The notes below the pieces were generated by a model. The model saw only the letters and a program-made list of their open reading frames with translations. It did not search any database and had not been told where the DNA came from. A stretch of 64,000 nucleotides of DNA. Origin: Nocardiopsis algeriensis (GTDB lineage Bacteria; Actinomycetota; Actinomycetes; Streptosporangiales; Streptosporangiaceae). A program made the translations under genes and the position numbers. The stretch is from the NCBI RefSeq assembly GCF_014203695.1, contig NZ_JACHJO010000006.1:309847-373846 (forward strand). The letters run 5' to 3'. Below are positions 40,122 through 47,626 of this stretch, piece after piece. Within the stretch, counting starts at the first letter, position 1. The number at the start of each line of letters is the position of its first letter.

Positions 40122-40580
40122 TCAGCGGGCGCTCTGCACCAGCTCGGTCAGGACCCCGCCGCAGTCCTTGGGGTGGAGGAAGACGATGCTCGACCCCGCG
40201 GTCCCCGGGCGCGGCCCGTCGCCGAGGACCCGTACCCCGCGCCCGCCGACCTCGGCCGCGCTCGCGGCGACGTCGGAGGTGCCGAACGCGAGGTGGTGCA
40301 CGCCCTCGCCGTGGCGCTCCAGGAACTTGGCGACGGGGGAGTCCGGGCGCGTGGGCTCCAGCAGCTGGAGCCAGGTGGCCCCGCCGTCGTCGGTGCCGTT
40401 GACCCGCAGCATGGCCTCGCGCACCCCCTGCTCCTCGTTGACCTCCTCGTGGGCGACCTCGAAACCGTAGGTGGAGCGGTAGAACTCGATCGACGCGTCC
40501 AGGTCGCGGCAGGCGATGCCGACGTGGTCCAGGCGCGTGATCCCGGAGAAAAGGCCGGTGGGAACGGGTGCCTCACTCAT
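40122..40580 (-). CDS. mce: Methylmalonyl-CoA epimerase
   Basis: VOC-fold metalloenzyme of 152 residues interconverting (2R)- and (2S)-methylmalonyl-CoA. Metal ligands: His19 in LDHVGIA, His in VHHLAFGTSD, and the C-terminal Glu in GVLTELVQ. It is divergent from the thiolase gene and close to meaB and icmA, forming an acyl-CoA module. An AGAGG ribosome-binding site precedes the ATG. Confidence 0.94.
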   Translation of the reverse strand: MSEAPVPTGLFSGITRLDHVGIACRDLDASIEFYRSTYGFEVAHEEVNEEQGVREAMLRVNGTDDGGATWLQLLEPTRPDSPVAKFLERHGEGVHHLAFGTSDVAASAAEVGGRGVRVLGDGPRPGTAGSSIVFLHPKDCGGVLTELVQSAR

Positions 40581-40664
40581 GGGTAACCTCTCGCGAGCAG
40601 TCGTAGGACGTATGGGTATCGTGGCAGACCAGGTGCGTCACACATCACTTGGAGGCCAGTTACG

Positions 40665-41852
40665 ATGCCCGGTTCCGTCATCGTCGGTGGGGCGCGTACC
40701 CCCACCGGCCGTCTCCTCGGCTCCCTCTCCGGCTTCTCCGGAACCGACCTCGGGGGCTTCGCCATCAAGGGCGCCCTGGAGCGCGCAGGCATCACCGGTG
40801 ACCAGGTCGAGTACGTGATCATGGGACAGGTCCTGCAGGCCGGGGCCGGGCAGATCCCGTCCCGCCAGGCCGCGGTGAAGGCCGGCATCCCCATGAACGT
40901 GCCGTCCCTGACCGTCAACAAGGTCTGCCTCTCGGGCCTGGACGCCATCGCCCTCGCCGACCAGCTCATCACCGCCGGCGAGTTCGACGTCGTGGTGGCC
41001 GGTGGCATGGAGTCCATGACCAACGCCCCCCACCTGCTGCCCAAGTCCCGCCAGGGCTACAAGTACGGCTCGATCGAGGTCCTGGACGCCACCGCCCACG
41101 ACGGCCTCACCGACGCCTTCGAGGGCGACTCCATGGGCGCCTGCACCGAGCGGCACAACGCCGAGCTCGGCATCGGCCGCGAGGAGCAGGACGCCTTCTC
41201 CGCCCGCTCCCACCAGCGTGCCGCCGCGGCGGCAGAGAAGGGGCTCTTCGACGACGAGATCGTCCCCGTCGAGATCCCCCGGCGCAAGGGCGACCCTGTC
41301 GTGTTCTCCCACGACGAGGGCGTGCGCGCCGGCACCACCGCCGAGAGCCTGGGCAAGCTGCGTCCGGCCTTCGACCGCGAGGGGACCATCACCGCCGGTT
41401 CCTCCTCCCAGATCTCCGACGGCGCTGCCGCCGTCGTCGTGATGAGCCGGGCCAAGGCCGAGGAGCTCGGCCTGCCGGTCCTGGCCGAGATCGGTGCCCA
41501 CGGCAACGTCGCGGGCCCCGACAACTCGCTGCACTCCCAGCCCTCCAACGCCATCAGGCACGCCCTGGCCAAGGCCGGCCGCGGCGTCGAGGACCTGGAC
41601 CTGGTGGAGATCAACGAGGCCTTCGCCGCGGTGGGCATCCAGTCCACCAAGGACCTGGGCATCTCCGAGGACATCGTCAACGTCAACGGCGGCGCCATCG
41701 CGCTGGGGCACCCCATCGGTGCCTCCGGCGCCCGCATCGCCCTGCACCTGGTCAACGAGCTGCGCCGCCGCGGCGGCGGGTTCGGTGCGGCGGCCCTGTG
41801 CGGCGGAGGAGGCCAGGGCGACGCCCTCCTCTTCACGGTGCCCGCCCGGTAG
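40665..41852 (+). CDS. Acetyl-CoA C-acetyltransferase
   Basis: Thiolase of 395 residues. Acyl-enzyme Cys88 in [20 protein letters not shown]; active-site His in [17 protein letters not shown]; second Cys in [12 protein letters not shown]. Likely interconverts acetyl-CoA and acetoacetyl-CoA, or works in fatty-acid degradation. GGAGG precedes the ATG by 9 nt. It is followed by meaB after 45 bp. Confidence 0.96.
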   Translation: MPGSVIVGGARTPTGRLLGSLSGFSGTDLGGFAIKGALERAGITGDQVEYVIMGQVLQAGAGQIPSRQAAVKAGIPMNVPSLTVNKVCLSGLDAIALADQLITAGEFDVVVAGGMESMTNAPHLLPKSRQGYKYGSIEVLDATAHDGLTDAFEGDSMGACTERHNAELGIGREEQDAFSARSHQRAAAAAEKGLFDDEIVPVEIPRRKGDPVVFSHDEGVRAGTTAESLGKLRPAFDREGTITAGSSSQISDGAAAVVVMSRAKAEELGLPVLAEIGAHGNVAGPDNSLHSQPSNAIRHALAKAGRGVEDLDLVEINEAFAAVGIQSTKDLGISEDIVNVNGGAIALGHPIGASGARIALHLVNELRRRGGGFGAAALCGGGGQGDALLFTVPAR

Positions 41853-41897
41853 GGGACGTCTGCGCCGCCGCAGGGCGGCCCTTTCGGAAGGAGTCGG

Positions 41898-42845
41898 ATG
41901 GACACCCCCCTACTGGTCGAGAGGGTCCTCAAGGGTGACAGGCGGGCGCTGGCCCGCGCGATCACCCTGGTGGAGAACGGTTCGGAGCAGCTGAGGGCCG
42001 TCATGGCGGGGCTGGCCCCCGGTACCGGTCGGGCCCGCGTGGTGGGCTTCACCGGCTCCCCGGGCGTGGGCAAGTCCACCACCACGAGTGCGGTGGTGCG
42101 GGCCGTACGCGAGCGCGGCCTGACCGTGGCCGTGCTCGCGGTGGACCCCTCCTCGCCCTTCAGCGGCGGCGCCCTCCTCGGCGACCGGGTGCGGATGCAG
42201 GACCACGCCACCGACCCGGGCGTCTACATCCGCTCGATGGCCAACCGCGGCCACCTGGGCGGGCTCTCGTGGGCCGCCCCGCACGCGCTGCGGGTGCTCG
42301 ACGCCGCCGGGTTCGACGTGATCCTGGTGGAGACCGTCGGTGTCGGCCAGGCCGAGGTCGACATCGCCGGGCAGGCCGACACCACAGTGGTCCTGTGCGC
42401 ACCGGGCATGGGCGACTCGGTGCAGGCCGCCAAGGCGGGGATCCTGGAGGTCGCCGACGTGTTCGCCGTCAACAAGGCCGACCGCGAGGGCGCCCGCGCC
42501 ACCCAGCGCGAGCTGCGCCAGACGGTGGCGATGAAGGACCGCGACGACGACGAGTGGAAGCCCCCGATCGTCATGACGACCGCGGTGAGCGGCGAGGGCA
42601 TCGACGAGCTGTGGGAGCGGATCGAGGCCCACCGCGCCCACATGGAGGCCTCCGGGGAACTGGAGCGGCGGCGCCTGCGGCGGGCCCGCGAGGAGGTGCA
42701 GGCCATCGCCCTGGGCCTGCTGCGCTCGCGCATCGGCGTCGGCGAGGACTCCACCCTGGACGCCCTGGCCGGCGACGTCGCGGCGGGCCGCCTGGACCCC
42801 TATGCCGCGGCCGACACCCTGGTCGGCGGGCTCGGGGCCCCGTGA
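41898..42845 (+). CDS. meaB: Methylmalonyl-CoA mutase-associated GTPase MeaB
   Basis: G3E-family GTPase of 315 residues that loads and protects B12-dependent acyl-CoA mutases. P-loop GSPGVGKSTT (residues 53-62), switch Asp region VLAVDPSSPFSGGALLGDR, Walker B VILVETVGVGQ, and guanine motif NKAD. The substrate is likely the mutase IcmA at 47.6 kb. In some bacteria MeaB and the mutase are fused; here they are separate. Confidence 0.95.
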   Translation: MDTPLLVERVLKGDRRALARAITLVENGSEQLRAVMAGLAPGTGRARVVGFTGSPGVGKSTTTSAVVRAVRERGLTVAVLAVDPSSPFSGGALLGDRVRMQDHATDPGVYIRSMANRGHLGGLSWAAPHALRVLDAAGFDVILVETVGVGQAEVDIAGQADTTVVLCAPGMGDSVQAAKAGILEVADVFAVNKADREGARATQRELRQTVAMKDRDDDEWKPPIVMTTAVSGEGIDELWERIEAHRAHMEASGELERRRLRRAREEVQAIALGLLRSRIGVGEDSTLDALAGDVAAGRLDPYAAADTLVGGLGAP

Positions 42846-42859
42846 CCGCCTGATACGGG

Positions 42860-42896
42860 GGAGGGCCCTTCCGGCCGTCGGCCGGAAGGGCCCTCC
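42860..42896. terminator. Bidirectional terminator between meaB and the chitinase
   Basis: A 17-bp perfect stem with a 3-nt GTC loop (GGAGGGCCCTTCCGGCC...), between convergent genes. One of several near-perfect palindromes used as terminators in this window. Confidence 0.8.
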
Positions 42897-42912
42897 TGTG
42901 TGCTGCCGGGGA

Positions 42913-44865
42913 TCAGCCCGCGAGGGTGGAGTCGATCGCCTCCATCAGGGTGCCGTCGGCGTCGTCACCGTCGACGGACCAGATCATGATGCCGCCCAGG
43001 CCGTGGTCGGCGGCCCACCGGGTCTTCCGCGCGATGGCGGCCGCGTCGTCGTAGGTCCAGAACGTGGTGCCGTCGTACAGCCACGCGGTGCCCGACGCCT
43101 CGTCGCGGTACAGCGTGTACCCCGTCAGCTCCTTGATCACCTTCCAGTCGTCGATGCCCTGCTCGTAGGTGCCCGGGGCGGGGCCGGTCGCGGTCTGGAA
43201 GAGGCCGTCCCCGTTCGGGCCGGGGGCCACCCCGGTCCAGCCGCGGCTGTAGAACGGCACGCCCAGCACCAGGTCGCCGGGGTCCACACCCAGGTCGAGA
43301 TAGGTCTGGATCGTGGTCTCGGTGGAGTACACGTCCGGCCCGGGGTCCTCCGGGTGCTCCAGCAGGTTGGACTGGTGGTTGGTGACCGACTCCCAGGCGC
43401 CGTGGTAGTCGTAGCCCTGGACCGTGACGAAGTCGAAGTCGTCCATGAGCCGGTCCATCTCGAAGCCGAGCTCGATCTTCTCGGGGTCGGCGGGCAGGAA
43501 GGCGGTCAGCTCGTACTCCCGGCCGGTCTCGGTGCCGAGGGCGTCCAGCTGCTCGCGGAACTCGCCGACCAGGGCGGTGAAGTTCTCCCTGTCCTCGGGG
43601 CGCACGGTGTTGTGCTCGTGTCCGGCGGAGGCCGGCCACTCCCAGTCGAGGTCGATGCCGTCGAAGACGCCGTAGGCCGAGCCGACGCCGCCCGCCCCGT
43701 CGAACACGGGCAGGTTGCCGCGCAGGTACTGGTCGATGCAGGAGGAGACCAGGCGCTCGCGCGAGGCCTCGGTCAGGGCGGCGTCGGAGAAGTGCTCGGA
43801 CCAGGTCCACCCCCCGAGGGAGATGTTGACCCTCAGGTGCGGGTACCTCTCCTTGAGCTCGAGCAGCTGGTTGAAGTTGCCGCGCAGGCTCTGGTCCCAG
43901 GTGTCGGCGACGCCGTCCACGCTCTGGTCGGCGGTGAAGGAGCGGCCGTAGTCGGCCCAGGCGTCGCCCAGGCCGGCCTGGTTGGCCATGAAGCACTCGC
44001 CGTTCGCGCTGATGTTGCCGAACGAGTAGTTGATGTGGGTGAGCTTCTCCGCGGTGCCGGAGGTCACCAGGTTGTTCACCAGGTAGCCGCGGTCGTAGAT
44101 GCCCCACTGGGTGAAGTAGGCCACGCGCCGCTCCTGCGGCGGGTCGGAGGGCTGCTCGCCGCCGCCCTCCTCGGAGGTGGCCGCGGTGACCGGTCCGCTC
44201 TCGGGGCCGCGGTTGCCCGAGGTGTCGTGGGCCCGGACGGTGAAGGTGTACTCCGTCTCGGGCACCAGGCCGGTGACCGTCGCGGTGGTGCCGTCGACGG
44301 CGCGCACCACCTCTCCGTCCGAGAGGACCTCGTAGCCGGCCACGGCGGTGTTGTCGGAGGCCTCCTCCCAGCCGAGCGTCACGGTGGTGGAGGTGGTTGC
44401 GGTGACGGACAGGCCCGAGGGGGCGGTGGGCGCCTCGGTGTCCTCCTCACCGGGTTCTCCCGAGCACGGGGCGCCGTTGACCAGGCAGCTGGTCGGGGCG
44501 GTGTCACCGCCGCTGTGGGTGCCGTTGAACCCGATCGAGTAGCTGCCGCCGGCGGGGACGGCGGCGCCCCAGGAGGGCGGGGTCAGCACGTAGGTGTCGC
44601 CGGACCGGTCCAGCTCGGCGTTCCACAGGCTGGTGACGGAGGTGCCCTCGGGCAGGCCGAACTCCACGGTCCAGTCGGACAGCGGGGTGTCGGAGCCGTT
44701 GGCGATGGTGAACTGGCCGCCGTAGCCGCTCTCCCAGCGGGAGGACTCGACGTAGGTGACGGTGACGCCGGTGGCGTCGGCGCTCGCGGGTGCGGGCGAC
44801 AGCCCGAGGGGGACGAGGAGGAGTGCGGCGGCCAGTGCGGCCGTCCGAGGTCGTCGTGCTCTCAT
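42913..44865 (-). CDS. Secreted GH18 chitinase with CBM2 and fibronectin III domains
   Basis: Secreted chitinase of 650 residues. Signal peptide (to about residue 29), a CBM2-type carbohydrate-binding module (about 32-135, with aromatic binding residues and Cys pair in SCLVNGAPC), a fibronectin III domain (about 145-230), then the GH18 domain. The catalytic motif DGIDLDWEW places the acid at Glu409. SLGGWTWS is the substrate-binding strand. Ends in GGIMIWSVDGDD, typical of GH18. It is the downstream member of a tandem pair. Confidence 0.95.
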   Translation of the reverse strand: MRARRPRTAALAAALLLVPLGLSPAPASADATGVTVTYVESSRWESGYGGQFTIANGSDTPLSDWTVEFGLPEGTSVTSLWNAELDRSGDTYVLTPPSWGAAVPAGGSYSIGFNGTHSGGDTAPTSCLVNGAPCSGEPGEEDTEAPTAPSGLSVTATTSTTVTLGWEEASDNTAVAGYEVLSDGEVVRAVDGTTATVTGLVPETEYTFTVRAHDTSGNRGPESGPVTAATSEEGGGEQPSDPPQERRVAYFTQWGIYDRGYLVNNLVTSGTAEKLTHINYSFGNISANGECFMANQAGLGDAWADYGRSFTADQSVDGVADTWDQSLRGNFNQLLELKERYPHLRVNISLGGWTWSEHFSDAALTEASRERLVSSCIDQYLRGNLPVFDGAGGVGSAYGVFDGIDLDWEWPASAGHEHNTVRPEDRENFTALVGEFREQLDALGTETGREYELTAFLPADPEKIELGFEMDRLMDDFDFVTVQGYDYHGAWESVTNHQSNLLEHPEDPGPDVYSTETTIQTYLDLGVDPGDLVLGVPFYSRGWTGVAPGPNGDGLFQTATGPAPGTYEQGIDDWKVIKELTGYTLYRDEASGTAWLYDGTTFWTYDDAAAIARKTRWAADHGLGGIMIWSVDGDDADGTLMEAIDSTLAG

Positions 44866-44983
44866 GGTCTCTCCTGTGAGCGGGTCGGGGGCAGGAGCCG
44901 GCTGCCGGCGCGGGCCGCCGCATGTCGGTCCGCGCCGGCCGCGGCGACGGTGCTCCCCGGATCAGAGCACCGGCGCCGGCGGG

Positions 44984-45014
44984 CCCGGTCGGAGGGCCGG
45001 GACCTCCGACCGGG
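44984..45014 (-). terminator. Terminator after the second chitinase gene
   Basis: CCCGGTCGGAGG with CCTCCGACCGGG, 12-bp perfect stem and 7-nt loop, 29 bp past the upstream chitinase stop on the minus strand. It suggests the downstream chitinase has its own promoter. Confidence 0.75.
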
Positions 45015-45042
45015 AGTCGGGGGGCGGCGGGGCCGCCGGGGG

Positions 45043-46713
45043 TCAGTCGCGCAGGGCGGTGTCGATGGCCGACAGGAGGCTGCCGTCGGCGTCGTCGCCG
45101 TCGATCGCCCAGACCATGACCCCGGAGTAGCCGCTGTCCAGGGCCCAGTCGGTCTTGCGGGCCACGGCGGTCTCGTCGTCGTAGGTCCAGAAGGTCTCAC
45201 CGTCGTAGAGCCAGGCGGTGCCGGCCTCCTCGTTGCGGAAGAGCTCGTATTCGCCGGATGCGGCCTTCTCCTTCAGGTACCGCCACTCCTCGGTGCCGGT
45301 GGCATGGGTGCCCTGCGCGGGTCCGGACGCCTCCTGGAAGAGGCCGTCGCCCTCGGGGCCGGGCGCCACGCCCGTCCAGCCCTGGCCGTAGAAGGGGATG
45401 CCGAGGACGAGCGCGGAGGGGTCGACGCCGCGGGAGAGGTAGGCGTCGCGGATGATCTCGGCGGAGATGACCGGCTGGGGGTCGCGGGGGTCGGTCACCA
45501 GGTTGGACTGGTGGTTGGTCGCCGTCTCCCAGGTGCCGTGGTAGTCGTAGCCCTGGACCGTGACGAAGTCGAGGTTCGGCATGAGCTCGTCCAGCTCGTA
45601 GCCCGCGTCGAGGCGCCAGCCGCCCGCCGGCAGGAACGCGGTGAGCTCGTGCTCCCGGCCGGTCTCGTCCTCCAGCGCGTCCAGCTGCTCGCGGAACTCG
45701 GCGACCAGGGCGGTGAAGTTCTCCTTGTCCTCGGGGCGCACGGTGTTGTGCGGGTTGCCGTCGCTGCCGGGCCACTCCCAGTCCAGGTCGATGCCGTCGA
45801 AGACGCCGTAGGCGGCTCCGGTGCCGCCCGCCCCGCCGATCTCGGGCAGGTCGCCGCGCAGGTAGAGGTCGATGCAGGAGGAGACCAGGCGCTCGCGCGA
45901 GGCCTCGGTCAGGGCCGCGTCGGAGAAGTGGCGGGACCACTCCCAGCCACCCAGGGAGATGTTGACCCGCAGGTGCGGATACCTCTCCTTGAGCTTGCGG
46001 AGCTGGTTGAAGTTGCCGCGCAGCGACTGGCCGGCGCGGTCGGCGACGCCGTCGACGCTGTCCTCGGCGCCGACGGGCCGCCCGTAGTCGGCGAACGGAT
46101 CGCCCTGTCCCGGCTCGTCGGTCATGGCGCACAACCCGTCGGCGGTCACGTTGCCGAAGGCGTACTGGATGTGGGTGAGCTGCTCGGCGCTGCCGGTCTC
46201 CGCGAGGTCGGCCACCTCGTAGCCGCGCTCCTCGGCACTCCACTGGGTGTAGTAGGCGACGCTCACGCGGTCGTGGTCCGGGCCGGTCGGGCCGGCGCAG
46301 GGGGAGCCGTTGACCAGGCAGCCGAGCAGTTCGGTGGCGCCGTCGGAGTGCAGGCCGTTGAACCCGAAGGAGTACTCACCGCCGGCGGGGACGGCGGCGC
46401 CCCAGTGCGGCGGGGTGACGGTGTAGCCGTCGGAGGCGGCCGAGACGTCGGCGTTCCACATCTGGTGGATCCGGCTCCCGTCGGGGAGGGAGAACGCGAT
46501 CTCCCAGTCCTCGACGGGGGCGTCGGAGTCGTTGCGGACGGTGATCCGCCCGCTGTAGCCGGTGTTCCAGCGGGCCGTCTCGGTGTAGGAGACCGTGAGT
46601 CCGGCGGCGGGAGAGGCCTCCTCCGCCGAGGCGGGGAGTGCAGCCGTGAGCGGTACCGTCAGTGCGGCGGCCGCCAGGAGCGCCGCCTGTCGCATGGGGG
46701 GTGCTGCTCTCAC
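45043..46713 (-). CDS. Secreted GH18 chitinase with CBM2 domain
   Basis: Secreted chitinase of 556 residues, paralogue of the gene at 42913. Signal peptide (about 1-30), CBM2-type module (about 35-135; Cys pair in GCLVNGSPC), then directly the GH18 domain without the fibronectin III module. Catalytic motif DGIDLDWEWP with Glu313. SLGGWEWS is the substrate strand. GGAGG lies 4-5 nt before the GTG at 46713. Its upstream region has an AT-rich palindrome that may be a chitin-responsive operator. Confidence 0.95.
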   Translation of the reverse strand: MRAAPPMRQAALLAAAALTVPLTAALPASAEEASPAAGLTVSYTETARWNTGYSGRITVRNDSDAPVEDWEIAFSLPDGSRIHQMWNADVSAASDGYTVTPPHWGAAVPAGGEYSFGFNGLHSDGATELLGCLVNGSPCAGPTGPDHDRVSVAYYTQWSAEERGYEVADLAETGSAEQLTHIQYAFGNVTADGLCAMTDEPGQGDPFADYGRPVGAEDSVDGVADRAGQSLRGNFNQLRKLKERYPHLRVNISLGGWEWSRHFSDAALTEASRERLVSSCIDLYLRGDLPEIGGAGGTGAAYGVFDGIDLDWEWPGSDGNPHNTVRPEDKENFTALVAEFREQLDALEDETGREHELTAFLPAGGWRLDAGYELDELMPNLDFVTVQGYDYHGTWETATNHQSNLVTDPRDPQPVISAEIIRDAYLSRGVDPSALVLGIPFYGQGWTGVAPGPEGDGLFQEASGPAQGTHATGTEEWRYLKEKAASGEYELFRNEEAGTAWLYDGETFWTYDDETAVARKTDWALDSGYSGVMVWAIDGDDADGSLLSAIDTALRD

Positions 46714-46768
46714 TGGTCCTCCTGCTGTGGGGGGTCGGACGGTCGGGGCCTGACCTGGGGGGCAAACT

Positions 46769-46785
46769 TTTAGGAAACTTAACTA
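46769..46785 (-). promoter_or_regulatory. Palindromic operator candidate upstream of the chitinase
   Basis: TTAGGAAACTTAACTAA is an imperfect palindrome, 15 of 17 positions agreeing with TTAGGAAANTTTCCTAA, in a short AT-rich patch (46761-46791) that also has GAAACT/AGTTTC arms. Such palindromes occur upstream of chitinolytic genes in actinobacteria, from memory of the family; the regulator is unidentified. Confidence 0.5.
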
Positions 46786-46907
46786 ATAGTTTCGGGCCGC
46801 GTCAACGCCTCCAGGGAGATTTCCGGACCGGTGCCCGGCGGGCAAAGGCTGTCCGATGCCCTCGACTGTCCCCTTTGTTGGCATTGGAGAAGTTCTCCAG
46901 GGCCTCG

Positions 46908-47004
46908 GCCCTGTTTTTCGGGTCGTCTCGGATTGAACGCCTGGTCGGCCGCTCACCGGGGCATCGGCTTCGCCAATGCGGCGAGAGCACCCAAAAAACA
47001 CGGC
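46908..47004 (-). repeat. MITE-like interspersed repeat, copy 3 (internally deleted)
   Basis: A 97-bp copy in reverse orientation. Reversed, it runs from GCCGTGTTTTTTGGGTGCTC, through GCCGATGCCCCGG, to GACCCGAAAAACAGGGC, aligning with both ends of copies 1 and 2 but lacking about 80 bp of the middle. Flanks are CTCG and CTAG. Its right edge is 5-14 bp from the MarR start codon. Confidence 0.8.
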
Positions 47005-47018
47005 CTAGAGTGGCGGCT

Positions 47019-47552
47019 GTGGGAAACCCTTTGAACCTTCCGTTCGACCCGATCGAGCGCGCGCACGACAACTGGACGCGCAGATGGGGTCCCTCGCCCG
47101 CCATGGCCGCGGTCACCTCGGTCATGCGCGCCCAGCAGATCCTGATCGGTGAGCTGGACGGGGCACTCAAGCCGTTCGGGCTCACCTTCGCCCGCTACGA
47201 GGCCCTCGTCCTGCTCACCTTCAGCAGCTCCGGCGCGCTGCCCCTCGGCAAGATCGGCGAGCGCCTCATGGTCCACCCGACCAGCGTCACCAACACCATC
47301 GACCGCCTGGAGGGGCAGGGCTTCGTGCGCCGCCGCCCCAACCCGGACGACGGCCGCGGGGTGCTGGCCGAGATCACCGATCCCGGGCGCGAGGTCACCG
47401 AGCGGGCCACGCAGGTCCTCCTCGGCATGGACTTCGGGCTCGGCTGCTACTCCGACGAGGAGCTGCAGGACATGCACCGCGTGTTCACCAAGCTCAGGGT
47501 GGACTTCGGGGACTTCCCCGCACCCGTCGCCGGGGCGGTCGAGGGGCGCTGA
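47019..47552 (+). CDS. MarR-family transcriptional regulator
   Basis: Winged-helix regulator of 177 residues. DNA-binding part: IGERLMVHPTSVTNTIDRLEGQGFVRRRPNPDDGRG, whose recognition helix (SVTNTIDRLE) and DDGRG wing are typical MarR. Start is either GTG 47010 or GTG 47019; I chose 47019, because TAGAGT ends 8 nt before it and no ribosome-binding site is visible. It stands upstream of icmA on the same strand, and a near-perfect palindrome before icmA is the obvious candidate operator. The effector is unknown; an acyl-CoA is plausible. Confidence 0.9.
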   Translation: MGNPLNLPFDPIERAHDNWTRRWGPSPAMAAVTSVMRAQQILIGELDGALKPFGLTFARYEALVLLTFSSSGALPLGKIGERLMVHPTSVTNTIDRLEGQGFVRRRPNPDDGRGVLAEITDPGREVTERATQVLLGMDFGLGCYSDEELQDMHRVFTKLRVDFGDFPAPVAGAVEGR

Positions 47553-47601
47553 GGCCCGTCCCGGCACGGCCGGGGCCGGGGCTTCCGGCCCTGTACAGAT
47601 T

Positions 47602-47619
47602 TAGTTGGACGTCCTACTA
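47602..47619 (+). promoter_or_regulatory. Operator overlapping the icmA promoter
   Basis: TAGTTGGACGTCCTACTA is an 18-bp palindrome with a single mismatched pair (16 of 18 positions symmetric), centred between 47610 and 47611. It overlaps the probable -10 (TACTAT, 47615-47620) of icmA; TGTACA 17 bp upstream may be the -35. The neighbouring MarR protein is the first candidate to bind. Confidence 0.6.
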
Positions 47620-47626
47620 TTCGGGT

